Positions 35,067 through 44,669 of a stretch of 64,000 nt of DNA are shown here, one piece after another (the first letter of the stretch is position 1; every line of letters starts with the position of its first letter). Below the pieces are notes generated by a model. The model was given only the letters and a program-made list of their open reading frames with translations. It did not search any database and was not told where the DNA came from. The translations under genes and the position numbers were made by a program. Source of the stretch: Pedobacter steynii (GTDB lineage: Bacteria; Bacteroidota; Bacteroidia; Sphingobacteriales; Sphingobacteriaceae); assembly GCF_900103665.1 (NCBI RefSeq), contig NZ_FNGY01000013.1, positions 184,944-248,943 on the forward strand, given 5' to 3'.

Positions 35067-37607
35067 TTATTCTACACTTCCTTCTTCTTTTTTCTTTTTC
35101 TTGCCCGGGCTTTTGTTTTCTACCACAATTTGATCGTTCTCTTTGTCGTAATCAATTTCCAGCGTATCGCCATCATTGATCTCGCCTTTTAAGATTTCTT
35201 CAGCAATTGGATCTTCCAGGTATTTCTGAATGGCACGTTTAAGTGGTCTTGCCCCAAAGTTGATGTCGAAACCTTTCTCTGCGATGAAATCTTTAGCTCT
35301 TTCAGTCAGTTTTACTTCATAACCTAAGTTATGTACACGACCGAATAAAGATTTCAACTCAATGTCAATGATTTTGAAGATCTCTTCTTTACCTAAAGTA
35401 TTGAAGACGACTACATCATCTACACGATTCAGGAATTCCGGAGCGAAAGCACGTTTTAACGCGTTTTCAATCACACCTCTTGAATGTGCATCCACCTGAT
35501 TTGTCTTAGCTGTGGTAGAGAAACCAACGCCTTGTCCGAAATCTTTCAACTGACGTGCGCCAATGTTTGAAGTCATGATGATGATGGTATTTCTAAAATC
35601 TACTTTACGGCCTAAGCTATCAGTCAGCTGTCCTTCATCCAAAACCTGTAACAGGATATTGAATACATCAGGGTGTGCTTTTTCGATCTCATCCAAAAGA
35701 ATTACAGCATAAGGCTTGCGACGAACTTTTTCTGTCAGCTGTCCACCTTCTTCATAACCTACGTATCCCGGAGGCGCTCCCACTAAACGGGAAACTGCAA
35801 ATTTCTCCATGTACTCACTCATGTCGATCTGGATCAATGAATCATCACTGTCAAACATGAAGCGGGCCAATTCTTTTGCCAACTCTGTTTTGCCAACACC
35901 TGTAGGGCCTAAGAAGATAAAGGAACCAATTGGTTTCTTAGGATCTTTTAATCCGGCTCTGGTACGTTGAATTGCTTTTGTTAACTTTTTAATGGCATCA
36001 TCCTGTCCGATAATTTTCGTTGCCACGGTATCGTACATGTTCAATAGTTTCGCACTATCGGTTTGTCCAACACGTTGCAATGGAATACCAGTCATCATGG
36101 AAACCACTTCTGCCACGTTATCTTCCGTTACGGTATAACGTTTGGTTTTAGTTTCTGCTTCCCATGCCGCCTTTGCACGATCCAGCTCCTCTAAAAGATT
36201 CTTTTCAGTATCCCTCAATTTCGCAGCCTCTTCGTATTTCTGGCTTTTTACCACTTTATTCTTTTCAAGCTTGATCTCTTCAATCTTGTTTTCAATCTCA
36301 ATGATGTTCTCAGGAACGTGGATGTTTGTTAAATGCACCCTTGAACCCGCCTCATCTAAAGCATCGATCGCTTTATCCGGTAAGAACCTGTCGGTAATAT
36401 ACCTCGAAGTCAAAGCCACACAGGCATTGATTGCTTCGTCGGTATACGTTACCCCATGGTGATCTTCGTATTTTTCTTTGATACGGTTTAAGATCTCAAT
36501 GGTTTCATCCGGTGTAGCAGGCTCGATCATTACCTTTTGGAAACGACGGTCTAATGCACCGTCTTTCTCAATGTACTGACGGTACTCATCTAAAGTAGTC
36601 GCACCGATACATTGAATTTCACCCCTTGCCAAAGCCGGTTTGAACATATTTGATGCATCCAGTGAACCTGAAGCACCACCGGCACCTACAATGGTATGAA
36701 TCTCATCAATAAACAAGATCACATCTGTAGATTTTTCCAGCTCATTCATCACCGCTTTCATACGTTCTTCAAACTGACCGCGGTATTTAGTACCCGCCAC
36801 TAAAGAGGCAAGATCTAAGGTCACTACGCGTTTGTTGAACAATACTCTGGAAACCTTGCGCTGAACAATACGTAATGCCAGTCCTTCTGCAATCGCAGAT
36901 TTACCTACACCCGGTTCACCGATCAGAATCGGATTGTTCTTTTTACGACGTGATAAGATCTGAGACACACGCTCAATTTCTTTCTCACGACCTACAATAG
37001 GATCCAGGCGGTTTTCCTCTGCGGCTTTCGTTAAGTCTCTTCCAAAATTATCCAAAACCGGAGTTTTTGATTTGATGTCCGATACTTTTTTAGGGCTGCT
37101 GAAGCTTTCCTCCTCACGATAATCATCGTCACCGCCAGTTGATGCGCTATTTTGAGTCTCATCTCTGAAACCGTTTTTATTCACTTCAACTTCCTGTTTG
37201 AAAATCTCGTAATTGATACTGTACTGCAGTAAGATTTGAGAAGCAATGTTATCATCATCGCGTAAGATCGACAGCAACAGGTGTTCTGTTCCAATCAAAT
37301 CGCTTTTGAAGATCTTGGCCTCCAGATACGTGATCTTTAAAACCTTTTCGGCTTGCTTGGTCAACGGGATATTCCCCAGATTAACCGTAACACTAGACGT
37401 ACCTCTAACAGAGTCCTCTATCGAACGACGAAGTTTTGAAGTATCAACACCCAGTGATTTTAATATCTTGATGGCCATACCGTCGCCTTCGCGAATTAGG
37501 CCCAACAAAAGATGTTCTGCGCCTATATAATCGTGACCTAATCTCAGGGCTTCTTCCCTGCTAAAAGATATCACGTCTTTTACTTGTGGAGAAAATTTAG
37601 CTTCCAT
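35067..37607 (-). CDS. clpC: ATP-dependent Clp protease ATP-binding subunit ClpC
   Basis: This Hsp100 unfoldase feeds substrates to ClpP. It has the two-part Clp N domain (residues ~1-140, HDYIGAEHLLLGLIREG and DLIGTEHLLLSILRDD), an acidic linker, AAA-1 with Walker A GEPGVGKS at residues 230-237 and Walker B VILFIDEIHT, a middle region with a UVR-like motif (YEEAAKLRDTEKNLLEEL), and AAA-2 with GPTGVGKT and AVILLDEIEKAHPDV. The length of 846 and the short middle domain identify ClpC rather than ClpB. The Lys-rich C-terminal tail (SPGKKKKKEEG) is common in Bacteroidota. No CtsR-like operator was recognised upstream, and the clpP partner is not in this window. Confidence 0.95.
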   Translation of the reverse strand: MEAKFSPQVKDVISFSREEALRLGHDYIGAEHLLLGLIREGDGMAIKILKSLGVDTSKLRRSIEDSVRGTSSVTVNLGNIPLTKQAEKVLKITYLEAKIFKSDLIGTEHLLLSILRDDDNIASQILLQYSINYEIFKQEVEVNKNGFRDETQNSASTGGDDDYREEESFSSPKKVSDIKSKTPVLDNFGRDLTKAAEENRLDPIVGREKEIERVSQILSRRKKNNPILIGEPGVGKSAIAEGLALRIVQRKVSRVLFNKRVVTLDLASLVAGTKYRGQFEERMKAVMNELEKSTDVILFIDEIHTIVGAGGASGSLDASNMFKPALARGEIQCIGATTLDEYRQYIEKDGALDRRFQKVMIEPATPDETIEILNRIKEKYEDHHGVTYTDEAINACVALTSRYITDRFLPDKAIDALDEAGSRVHLTNIHVPENIIEIENKIEEIKLEKNKVVKSQKYEEAAKLRDTEKNLLEELDRAKAAWEAETKTKRYTVTEDNVAEVVSMMTGIPLQRVGQTDSAKLLNMYDTVATKIIGQDDAIKKLTKAIQRTRAGLKDPKKPIGSFIFLGPTGVGKTELAKELARFMFDSDDSLIQIDMSEYMEKFAVSRLVGAPPGYVGYEEGGQLTEKVRRKPYAVILLDEIEKAHPDVFNILLQVLDEGQLTDSLGRKVDFRNTIIIMTSNIGARQLKDFGQGVGFSTTAKTNQVDAHSRGVIENALKRAFAPEFLNRVDDVVVFNTLGKEEIFKIIDIELKSLFGRVHNLGYEVKLTERAKDFIAEKGFDINFGARPLKRAIQKYLEDPIAEEILKGEINDGDTLEIDYDKENDQIVVENKSPGKKKKKEEGSVE

Positions 37608-37887
37608 ATATACCTTTCTAAATCGGGAATGCTCTAAACTATAAAAATTGTTTTATAAAAAGGCACCCCTGATTTTATTATTTTATCAACAATTACGCCA
37701 TAGCGGCGGAAACGGATGTCGGGACTGCCGATATTTCAGAAATCTTACTAAGTTCTGACTTTATTGGTGATATTTACAAGTCAGCAGGCAAATATGTCAT
37801 ACAACAGTACCTATTTTGTAGCAGAATGCTAAGTCCTTACTGGTCAGAATTTTCATCATTTTAAACAACCATACCCTATTTTAGCCC

Positions 37888-38250
37888 ATGGCGAAGTTTT
37901 TATGTAAATGCGGACATGTGATTTATGACCAAACGGATCAAATTCCATACAAAGGCTATTATATTCCGGATACGGCGATAGAACGGTTGAGCGATGTGCT
38001 TTGTAAGTCTGTTGATACACTGATAGATGCGGTTGGGTTGGGGAAGAAAGAGGAATGGATTGAACAAAATTACTCAAAGGAAGCCTGGGCATTGCAATTG
38101 CGCAATTCCGACCTGATTCATGACCTGCTAACCCGCGAGCTATTAACCTGTACTTCTGATGTCTTTAATTGTGAGAATTGCGGAAGGATATTGCTGCAGC
38201 AGGGACCCGAAAACCGGTTCAAAACTTATATTGAAGAACCAGACCATTAA
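37888..38250 (+). CDS. Small zinc-ribbon-like hypothetical protein (120 aa)
   Basis: The protein begins MAKFLCKCGHVIYDQ and ends with a second pair of cysteines in VFNCENCGRILLQQ; CKCGH plus CENCG could hold one zinc ion. The middle is helical, with ERLSDVLCKSVDTLID. There is no signal peptide. I do not recognise a named family, though similar Cys-paired proteins occur in Bacteroidota. It lies between clpC (divergent) and ettA, which has its own promoter. About 280 bases upstream contain no gene. Confidence 0.65.
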   Translation: MAKFLCKCGHVIYDQTDQIPYKGYYIPDTAIERLSDVLCKSVDTLIDAVGLGKKEEWIEQNYSKEAWALQLRNSDLIHDLLTRELLTCTSDVFNCENCGRILLQQGPENRFKTYIEEPDH

Positions 38251-38298
38251 TATTATTGTGATATCTGCTAAACAATTTTTTAATGGGGATTACATCCT

Positions 38299-38306
38299 TA
38301 TCTTTG
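38299..38306 (+). promoter_or_regulatory. Putative -7 promoter element of ettA (TATCTTTG)
   Basis: TATCTTTG followed by TGCC matches TAnnTTTG and gives a leader of about 65 bases before the ettA ATG at 38378. Confidence 0.55.
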
Positions 38307-38377
38307 TGCCCCTAACCTTATTTCATTAATTTTAATTCTATAAAGCCTGCTAAAGGCATAAAATATAATAAGCAGAT

Positions 38378-40057
38378 ATGTCAGACGAAAAAATAATCTT
38401 TTCAATGGCGGGGGTAAATAAGATTTATCCACCCCAAAAGCAAGTTTTAAAAAACATCTACCTTTCCTTTTTCTATGGTGCCAAAATTGGTGTCATCGGT
38501 TTAAACGGATCTGGTAAATCATCCCTTTTAAAAATCATCGCAGGTTTAGATAAATCCTTCCAGGGTGAAGTGGTTTTCTCTCCCGGATATACCGTTGGTT
38601 ACCTGGCACAGGAGCCTGAACTGGATGAAAATAAAACAGTTAGAGAGGTCGTGGAAGAAGGTGTAGCTGAAATTACCGCTATCCTTAAAGAATACGAATC
38701 CATCAATGAGCAGTTTGGCTTACCTGAAGTTTATGAAGATGCAGATGCAATGGATAAACTGATGGCCAAACAAGGCGAATTACAAGATAAAATTGATGCC
38801 TCAAATGCATGGGAGCTGGACAATAAGCTGGAACGCGCCATGGATGCGCTTCGTTGCCCGGATCCGGATACTAAAATCGGCGTTTTATCGGGTGGTGAGC
38901 GTCGCCGCGTAGCGATGTGCCGTTTGTTGTTACAGGAACCGGATGTGTTGTTGCTGGATGAGCCTACGAATCACCTGGATGCAGAAAGTATCGACTGGTT
39001 AGAGCAATTCCTGAAAGACTATAAAGGAACTGTAATTGCAGTAACCCACGATAGGTATTTCCTTGACAATGTAGCGGGCTGGATCCTGGAATTAGACAGA
39101 GGTGAAGGTATTCCATGGAAAGGAAATTATTCTTCCTGGTTAGATCAGAAAGCAAAACGCCTGGCACAGGAAGAAAAAACAGAAAGCAAACGTCAGAAAA
39201 CACTGGAACGTGAGTTGGAATGGGTACGTATGGCACCAAAAGCCAGACACGCCAAATCTAAAGCACGTTTATCAAACTATGATAAGCTGGCTTCAGAAGA
39301 TTCAAAAGAAAGAGAAGACAAACTGGAGCTGTTTATCCCTGCAGGACCGAGATTAGGAAATGTGGTGATTGAAGCAAATAACATTACTAAAGCTTATGGC
39401 GATAAGCTCTTGTTTGAAAACCTGAGTTTCTCTTTACCTCCGGCAGGTATCGTAGGGATCATCGGTCCAAACGGTGCGGGTAAAACGACTTTATTCCGTT
39501 TGATCACAGAGCAGGAAACACCTGATACCGGAACATTCCGTGTAGGGGAAACTGTTGCTTTAGGTTATGTGGATCAAATGCACAATGACCTTGATCCTAA
39601 TAAAACTGTTTATGAAAACATTACGGATGGTTTAGATAACATTCAGCTGGGTAATAAAGCAGTAAGCGGAAGGGCATATGTATCTAAGTTTAACTTTAAC
39701 GGAGGCGACCAGCAGAAAAAGGTAGGTGTACTTTCCGGTGGAGAGCGCAATAGGGTCCATCTGGCCATCACCTTGAAAAAAGGTGCTAACGTATTGTTAC
39801 TGGATGAGCCAACCAATGATATTGACGTAAACACGTTAAGGGCATTGGAAGAAGCACTGGAAAACTTTGGTGGATGTGCAGTAGTCATCAGTCACGATCG
39901 TTGGTTCTTAGACCGTATCTGTACGCATATTCTTGCTTTTGAAGGTGATTCACAGGTTTACTTCTTCGAAGGAAACTACAGCGATTACGAGGAAAACCGT
40001 AAAAAACGTCTTGGAGATGTAACGCCACACCGTTTGAAATATAAAAAACTGGTTTAA
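38378..40057 (+). CDS. ettA: Energy-dependent translational throttle protein EttA (ABC-F)
   Basis: This ABC-F ATPase binds the ribosomal E site and tunes the first elongation step to the ATP/ADP level. It has two ABC modules: Walker A GLNGSGKSS and GPNGAGKTT, signatures LSGGERRRVAM and LSGGERNRVHL, and Walker B LLLDEPTNHLD and LLLDEPTNDID. Between them lies the basic interdomain linker (QKAKRLAQEEKTESKRQKTL). The length of 559 and the opening IIFSMAGVNKIYPPQKQVLK fit the EttA subfamily. There is no membrane domain. It has its own promoter and a strong terminator, so it is monocistronic. Confidence 0.95.
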   Translation: MSDEKIIFSMAGVNKIYPPQKQVLKNIYLSFFYGAKIGVIGLNGSGKSSLLKIIAGLDKSFQGEVVFSPGYTVGYLAQEPELDENKTVREVVEEGVAEITAILKEYESINEQFGLPEVYEDADAMDKLMAKQGELQDKIDASNAWELDNKLERAMDALRCPDPDTKIGVLSGGERRRVAMCRLLLQEPDVLLLDEPTNHLDAESIDWLEQFLKDYKGTVIAVTHDRYFLDNVAGWILELDRGEGIPWKGNYSSWLDQKAKRLAQEEKTESKRQKTLERELEWVRMAPKARHAKSKARLSNYDKLASEDSKEREDKLELFIPAGPRLGNVVIEANNITKAYGDKLLFENLSFSLPPAGIVGIIGPNGAGKTTLFRLITEQETPDTGTFRVGETVALGYVDQMHNDLDPNKTVYENITDGLDNIQLGNKAVSGRAYVSKFNFNGGDQQKKVGVLSGGERNRVHLAITLKKGANVLLLDEPTNDIDVNTLRALEEALENFGGCAVVISHDRWFLDRICTHILAFEGDSQVYFFEGNYSDYEENRKKRLGDVTPHRLKYKKLV

Positions 40058-40071
40058 ATTACCTTAAACAG

Positions 40072-40107
40072 AAAACGGCTGCTCCGAAATGGAAGCAGCC
40101 GTTTTTG
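40072..40107. terminator. Bidirectional terminator after ettA
   Basis: AAAACGGCTGC (40072-40082) pairs with GCAGCCGTTTT (40095-40105). A and T runs flank the stem, so it serves both ettA and the convergent TIM-barrel gene. Confidence 0.9.
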
Positions 40108-40121
40108 TATATATAGACTTA

Positions 40122-41039
40122 CTAAAACTTATTTCTCACGCGTTCCAGTAATTCCTTTGTTTTTCTGATGCCTTCTTCTTCGGATAAAATTGATCCTTCG
40201 TATTCTATTCCAACAATTCCAGTCCATTTCGCGGCTTTAATGATCTCAAACATACGGGTATAATCGATGTCCGTTTCCTCTCCGTCTTCTTTAAAATTAT
40301 GGGTTTTGGCACTCACACCTTTTGCGTAGGGCATCAGGTCTTTCACGCCCTGATATTTGTCATATTCCTGCTCTGCACTGATCCTGAAGTTTCCGAAATC
40401 AGGTAGCGTGCCGCAATAGGAACTATTTACGCCCTTGATCACCGAAGATAACCAGTTCCCATCTGAAGAATATCCGCCATGGTTTTCTACAATGATATTG
40501 ATCTTGTTTTTCTTACCATATTCCGTAAGTTTTCCTAATCCGTCAATCGCGGAAGCCTTAATTTCTTCGGCTGTTCCTTTTCCCGCAGCATTTACGCGAA
40601 TGGTTTTACAACCCAGAAATTTAGCGGCATCCACCCATTTGTAATGGTTTTCCACTGCAATCAATCTTGCTTTATCGTCTAAATCACCCAAATTACCTTC
40701 CCCATCGATCATGATCAGGTGGTTTTGGATGCCTTCGCTATCTGTTCTGTCTTTAAGCTCCTTTAAATAAGCTTTATCTGTTTCTTTCTTTTTGAAGAAA
40801 GGGCTCACATATTCTACGATATGAATGTCAAAATCATTTTTTGCTTTTAACGGGAAATCCAGGTTCGTCATCTTTCCGGCGAAGAGTGCTTTGTGAAATG
40901 ACCACTGGGCAAGAGAGATCTGAAAAAAGTCTTTTTTATCTGCGGCAAAACCTTCCAGTGGAAGGAGAGAAGAAAGTCCTGCGGCGGCAGATAAAATGCC
41001 CAGGTCCCTGATGAAGTTTCTACGGTCTGTTGTTTTCAT
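40122..41039 (-). CDS. Exported TIM-barrel sugar phosphate isomerase/epimerase-like protein
   Basis: A Tat-like leader (DRRNFIRDLGILSAAAGLSS) is followed by a xylose-isomerase-type TIM barrel (AP endonuclease 2 family). Visible blocks are ISLAQWSFHKALFAG, KTIRVNAAGKGTAEEI, NIIVENHGGYSSDGNWL, CGTLPDFGNFRI, KGVSAKTHNF and WTGIVGIEYEGSILSEEEGI, supplying the usual Glu/Asp/His metal ligands. Members isomerise or epimerise sugars, and exported versions in Bacteroidota are often encoded with Gfo/Idh/MocA oxidoreductases. Here it is divergent from a cluster containing exactly such genes, so it probably acts on the same pathway. Confidence 0.87.
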   Translation of the reverse strand: MKTTDRRNFIRDLGILSAAAGLSSLLPLEGFAADKKDFFQISLAQWSFHKALFAGKMTNLDFPLKAKNDFDIHIVEYVSPFFKKKETDKAYLKELKDRTDSEGIQNHLIMIDGEGNLGDLDDKARLIAVENHYKWVDAAKFLGCKTIRVNAAGKGTAEEIKASAIDGLGKLTEYGKKNKINIIVENHGGYSSDGNWLSSVIKGVNSSYCGTLPDFGNFRISAEQEYDKYQGVKDLMPYAKGVSAKTHNFKEDGEETDIDYTRMFEIIKAAKWTGIVGIEYEGSILSEEEGIRKTKELLERVRNKF

Positions 41040-41274
41040 TTGTGGTTCGTTTTAGCGATGAATTATACAAGGTATTAATTTATGTCTGGAAAAAAAATAC
41101 TTTCAAAAAAAGGCTTCTGCCGGACTGCTAATGTGAATATTGGTAACAACTTAGTGTGTTTTTAACACATTTTGTTAATTAATGCGTCTGTAGATTTTGG
41201 ATTTCGGCTAAATGCTTCTATTTTAGAGTTTAAATAGGTCAGGTAAAAATATCAGTTGAATCAAAATCTTATCA

Positions 41275-42240
41275 ATGAAAGTTAAAGTATTATTAACAAT
41301 CCCACTCTTTATCTCTGCTTTTTGCGCCTCCGCTCAGGAAAAAAACAGCGCTTACAAACAACAAATTGATGGCACAAAATTAAGCTTTGAAATGAAGGCC
41401 ATTCCCGGTGGAGAATTCCAGATGGGGAGTAAAAAAGGAAAAGCAGATGAGCAGCCTGTCCATAAAGTAACCATCGATCCTTTCTGGATGAGTACCTATG
41501 AAGTGATCTGGGACATCTACGAACCTTTCCTGTATAAAGATTACGAAACCACACACAGTACCGGACCGGTTCCTGCCAATGTAGATGCCGTGACCAGGCC
41601 CACAAAACCCTATCTCGACATGACTTTCGGTATGGGAAAAGAAAACCATCCCGCATTGGCAATGACTCATTACAATGCCATCCAGTATTGTAAATGGTTA
41701 TATGCCCGGACAGGTGTTTTTTACCGTTTACCTACAGAAGCAGAATGGGAATATGCGAGCAGAGCCGGAAGCACGGAAGAATATGCTTTTGGCAAGGACG
41801 CCGCTAAACTTGGAGAATATGCCTGGTTTAAAGAAAACAGCGAAGGAAAAACCCATGTGGTAGGACAGAAAAAGCCAAATCAATGGGGATTATATGACAT
41901 GTATGGTAATGTAGGCGAATGGACCTATGACCAATATGTTCCTGATTTTTATAAAGGGCTGACAGGAGAAAAAGCGAAGAATCCCGTTTCGGTTCCTGAT
42001 AAATTGTATTCCCATGTGATCCGTGGTGGCTCCTATGATGATGTGCCCAAAGATTTACGTTCTGCAACGAGGTTGGCCTCAGATCCGGTATGGAAACAGC
42101 TCGATCCACAGATTCCAAAAAGCAACTGGTGGTTTCCTGAAGCCCCTTTCATTGGAATGCGACTCGTAAGACCAGTTACACCTCCATCAAAAGAAGCGAT
42201 AGATGCCTATTACGATAAACCGGTCATCAAAGATTACTAA
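41275..42240 (+). CDS. Exported formylglycine-generating-enzyme (SUMF1)-like protein
   Basis: The signal peptide ends FCASA before QEKNS. The domain is of the FGE-sulfatase/SUMF1 type (C-type-lectin-like fold): IPGGEFQMGSKKGKADEQPV, HKVTIDPFWMSTYEVI, MTHYNAIQYCKWLYARTG, YRLPTEAEWEYASRAGS, GLYDMYGNVGEWTYD, VIRGGSYDD and a GMRLVRPV ending. The C-terminal active-site cysteines of true FGE are not seen, so sulfatase activation is unlikely; relatives act as binding or structural proteins. It starts a same-strand run with the oxidoreductase, ApbE and second TIM-barrel genes. Confidence 0.88.
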   Translation: MKVKVLLTIPLFISAFCASAQEKNSAYKQQIDGTKLSFEMKAIPGGEFQMGSKKGKADEQPVHKVTIDPFWMSTYEVIWDIYEPFLYKDYETTHSTGPVPANVDAVTRPTKPYLDMTFGMGKENHPALAMTHYNAIQYCKWLYARTGVFYRLPTEAEWEYASRAGSTEEYAFGKDAAKLGEYAWFKENSEGKTHVVGQKKPNQWGLYDMYGNVGEWTYDQYVPDFYKGLTGEKAKNPVSVPDKLYSHVIRGGSYDDVPKDLRSATRLASDPVWKQLDPQIPKSNWWFPEAPFIGMRLVRPVTPPSKEAIDAYYDKPVIKDY

Positions 42241-42285
42241 AAAAGAACCCACAAAACAACCTAATATAAACCAACCCACAAAACT

Positions 42286-43605
42286 ATGAACAAGGAAGAA
42301 TTGCGTGATAAGCGCCGTGAATTTTTAAAGACATCTGCATTAGTGGCAGGTGGCGTAATGTTAAATCAATTTGCCTTTGCCGGTGGTCATTCCTCCACAG
42401 ATGATACCATTAAAATTGCACTGATCGGATGCGGTGACCGCGGAACCGGGGCTGCTTTTCAGGCATTGAGCACCAAGCAGAATATTAAATTAGTCGCTAT
42501 GGCTGATGCTTTCCAGGACAGACTGGACAATAGCTATAAAGTACTTTCAGATAAATTTAAAGATAAAGTAGATGTTCCTCAGGACCGCAGATTTGTAGGT
42601 TTTGATGGTTATCAAAAAGCAATCGCCCTGGCGGATGTGGTTTTGTTGGTAACGCCTCCGGGATTCAGACCAACGCACTTCGAAGAAGCCATTAAGCAGG
42701 GAAAACATGTATTTATGGAAAAACCGGTTGCAGTAGATGCGCCTGGAGTCCGTAAAGTACTTGCTGCGGCAGAATTGGCGAAACAAAAGAAACTAAATGT
42801 AGTGGTTGGTCTGCAACGCAGATACCAGGCCAACTATAGAGAAACCTTAAAACGCATTCAGGACGGTGCAATCGGTGATGTAGTGAGCGGACAGGTGTAC
42901 TGGAACAGTGGTGGGGTATGGGTAAAAAAACGTCAGCCGGGACAAACGGAGATGGAGTATCAAATGAGAAACTGGTATTACTTCAACTGGTTATGCGGAG
43001 ATCATATCGTAGAGCAGCATGTTCACAATATCGACATTGCCAACTGGGTTAAAAATGCATATCCGGTTTCTATCCAGGGAACGGGAAGCCGTGCCTGGAG
43101 AACGGGTAAAGACTATGGAGAGATTTACGACAACCATGCGGTAGAATTAACTTATGCAGATGGGTCGGTAATTTATAGCCAGTGTCGCCATTTTGAAGGG
43201 ATTGCCAACCGTGTAGATGAAACTTTCCAGGGTACAAAAGGCCGCGTATATCTTTCTGCGGGTAACAATGGTGTACTTTGGGACCATAAAGGAAAAGAAA
43301 TGTTTAGTCACCCGACTAAGGGAAATGCGAATCCATACCAGACAGAGCATGATGAGCTCTTTGCGGCAATCGCTAAAGGTGAATATAAATTTGCTGATGC
43401 AGAGCGTGGTGCAAAAAGTTGCTTCACCGCAATTGTGGGTAGGTATGCCACTTATTCCGGACAAACGATTAAATGGGATGAGGCCTTAAAAGCAGACAAC
43501 AGTCTGATGCCAGAGCAATTGAGCTGGACGGCAAATCCGAAACTAATGCCTGATGAAAATGGCTTATATCCAATCCCTACTCCGGGAAAATCAAAAATAA
43601 TTTAA
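42286..43605 (+). CDS. Tat-exported Gfo/Idh/MocA-family oxidoreductase
   Basis: A twin-arginine leader (KRREFLKTSALVAGGVML) precedes an NAD(P)-dependent oxidoreductase. The Rossmann motif is IKIALIGCGDRGTGAAF (residues ~45-61), followed by the diagnostic GKHVFMEKPVAVDAPGVRKV with the catalytic Lys-Pro, VVVGLQRRYQANYRETL and the C-terminal domain with WLCGDHIVEQHVHNIDIANW. Tat export implies folding with its cofactor before transport. Such enzymes oxidise or reduce sugars and glycosides, in some characterised cases at C3. It lies 45 bp after the SUMF1-like gene and 15 bp before apbE, so an operon is likely. The substrate is unknown. Confidence 0.92.
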   Translation: MNKEELRDKRREFLKTSALVAGGVMLNQFAFAGGHSSTDDTIKIALIGCGDRGTGAAFQALSTKQNIKLVAMADAFQDRLDNSYKVLSDKFKDKVDVPQDRRFVGFDGYQKAIALADVVLLVTPPGFRPTHFEEAIKQGKHVFMEKPVAVDAPGVRKVLAAAELAKQKKLNVVVGLQRRYQANYRETLKRIQDGAIGDVVSGQVYWNSGGVWVKKRQPGQTEMEYQMRNWYYFNWLCGDHIVEQHVHNIDIANWVKNAYPVSIQGTGSRAWRTGKDYGEIYDNHAVELTYADGSVIYSQCRHFEGIANRVDETFQGTKGRVYLSAGNNGVLWDHKGKEMFSHPTKGNANPYQTEHDELFAAIAKGEYKFADAERGAKSCFTAIVGRYATYSGQTIKWDEALKADNSLMPEQLSWTANPKLMPDENGLYPIPTPGKSKII

Positions 43606-43620
43606 ACAGGGATTCTGCTT

Positions 43621-44631
43621 GTGGCCATTGTTCCTAAGTCGGCAATCCTGCTGTTACCGCTGCTGATCTCTCTTTTTGTACAAAAGAAAGATCAGCAGCA
43701 GTATAGTATTTATGGCTATGCCCAGGGAACAGATTATTCCATTAAATATTTTGCGGAAGACAGCATTGTAACCAAAGGGGCGGTAGACAGCATCTTGTTA
43801 AAGATCGATTCTTCTATGTCCCTTTATAAGCCCTATTCGCTGATCAGTCAGTTCAACAGAGCAGAGAAAGGAATATTGCTGGATGCTCATTTTGCGAGGG
43901 TAATGAGAAAGTCTTTTGAGATCTATAAAGATACTCAGGGGAAATTTGATGTGACTGTCGCTCCCCTGGTTCAGGCCTGGGGCTTTGGGCCGAAGCTGGT
44001 GGAAAGCTTTCCTGATAGTGCAACGGTGAAACAATTGCTGCAAAATGTAGGGATGAATTACCTGGAACTCGATGGGGATTACCTCAAAAAGAGTAAGCCA
44101 GGTGTAAAGATCGACCTGAATGGTATTGCCCAGGGTTATAGCGTAGATGTGGTTGCAGATTACCTGCTAAAGAAAGGCATTCGCTCTTTTGTGGTAGAGA
44201 TCGGAGGAGAATTGCGGGTTGCAGGGCCAAAACCAGATGGCTCGGTGATGAGGATCGGAATTGAAGGGCCGGCTTTATCTGCACAATCGGAGCCGGAAAT
44301 GAGGCACATCTTAAGCTTCAGCAACGGTGCCGTGACCACTTCCGGAAATTATCGGAAATACCTGCAAAGAGGTAAAGGGAAGATTGCCCACCTGATTAAT
44401 CCAAAAACAGGCTATCCTTTAGACAATCAGCTGATCAGTGCAACGATCTACGCCAAAGATGCCATCACGGCAGATGGTTATGACAATGCAGTCATGGGTA
44501 TGGGGGTAGAAGAAGCACTTGCCTTTGTGGGCGCTAAAAAAGGTATGGAAGCTTACCTGATTTACCGCCGTAAAGATGGAAGCGTGGCCGATACCCTGAC
44601 GAGTGGTTTCAGAAAAATGATTTTAAAATAA
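43621..44631 (+). CDS. apbE: FAD:protein FMN transferase (ApbE)
   Basis: ApbE attaches FMN covalently to a Thr/Ser in exported flavoproteins such as NQR or RNF subunits. Family blocks are YAQGTDYSIKYFA, SMSLYKPYSLISQFNRAEKG, FDVTVAPLVQAWGFGPK, VKIDLNGIAQGYSVDVVADY, GGELRVAGPKPDGS, GAVTTSGNYRKYL and HLINPKTGYPL with the metal-binding region. An N-terminal hydrophobic segment (ILLLPLLISLFV) suggests membrane anchoring or export. The start is GTG at 43621, because an in-frame stop lies at 43603-43605 and no ATG intervenes. It sits inside the exported sugar cluster, where an FMN-requiring partner would be expected but is not visible. Confidence 0.92.
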   Translation: MAIVPKSAILLLPLLISLFVQKKDQQQYSIYGYAQGTDYSIKYFAEDSIVTKGAVDSILLKIDSSMSLYKPYSLISQFNRAEKGILLDAHFARVMRKSFEIYKDTQGKFDVTVAPLVQAWGFGPKLVESFPDSATVKQLLQNVGMNYLELDGDYLKKSKPGVKIDLNGIAQGYSVDVVADYLLKKGIRSFVVEIGGELRVAGPKPDGSVMRIGIEGPALSAQSEPEMRHILSFSNGAVTTSGNYRKYLQRGKGKIAHLINPKTGYPLDNQLISATIYAKDAITADGYDNAVMGMGVEEALAFVGAKKGMEAYLIYRRKDGSVADTLTSGFRKMILK

Positions 44632-44669
44632 ACAATTGATTTACAACCAGACCAACCAAAGCATAATTT

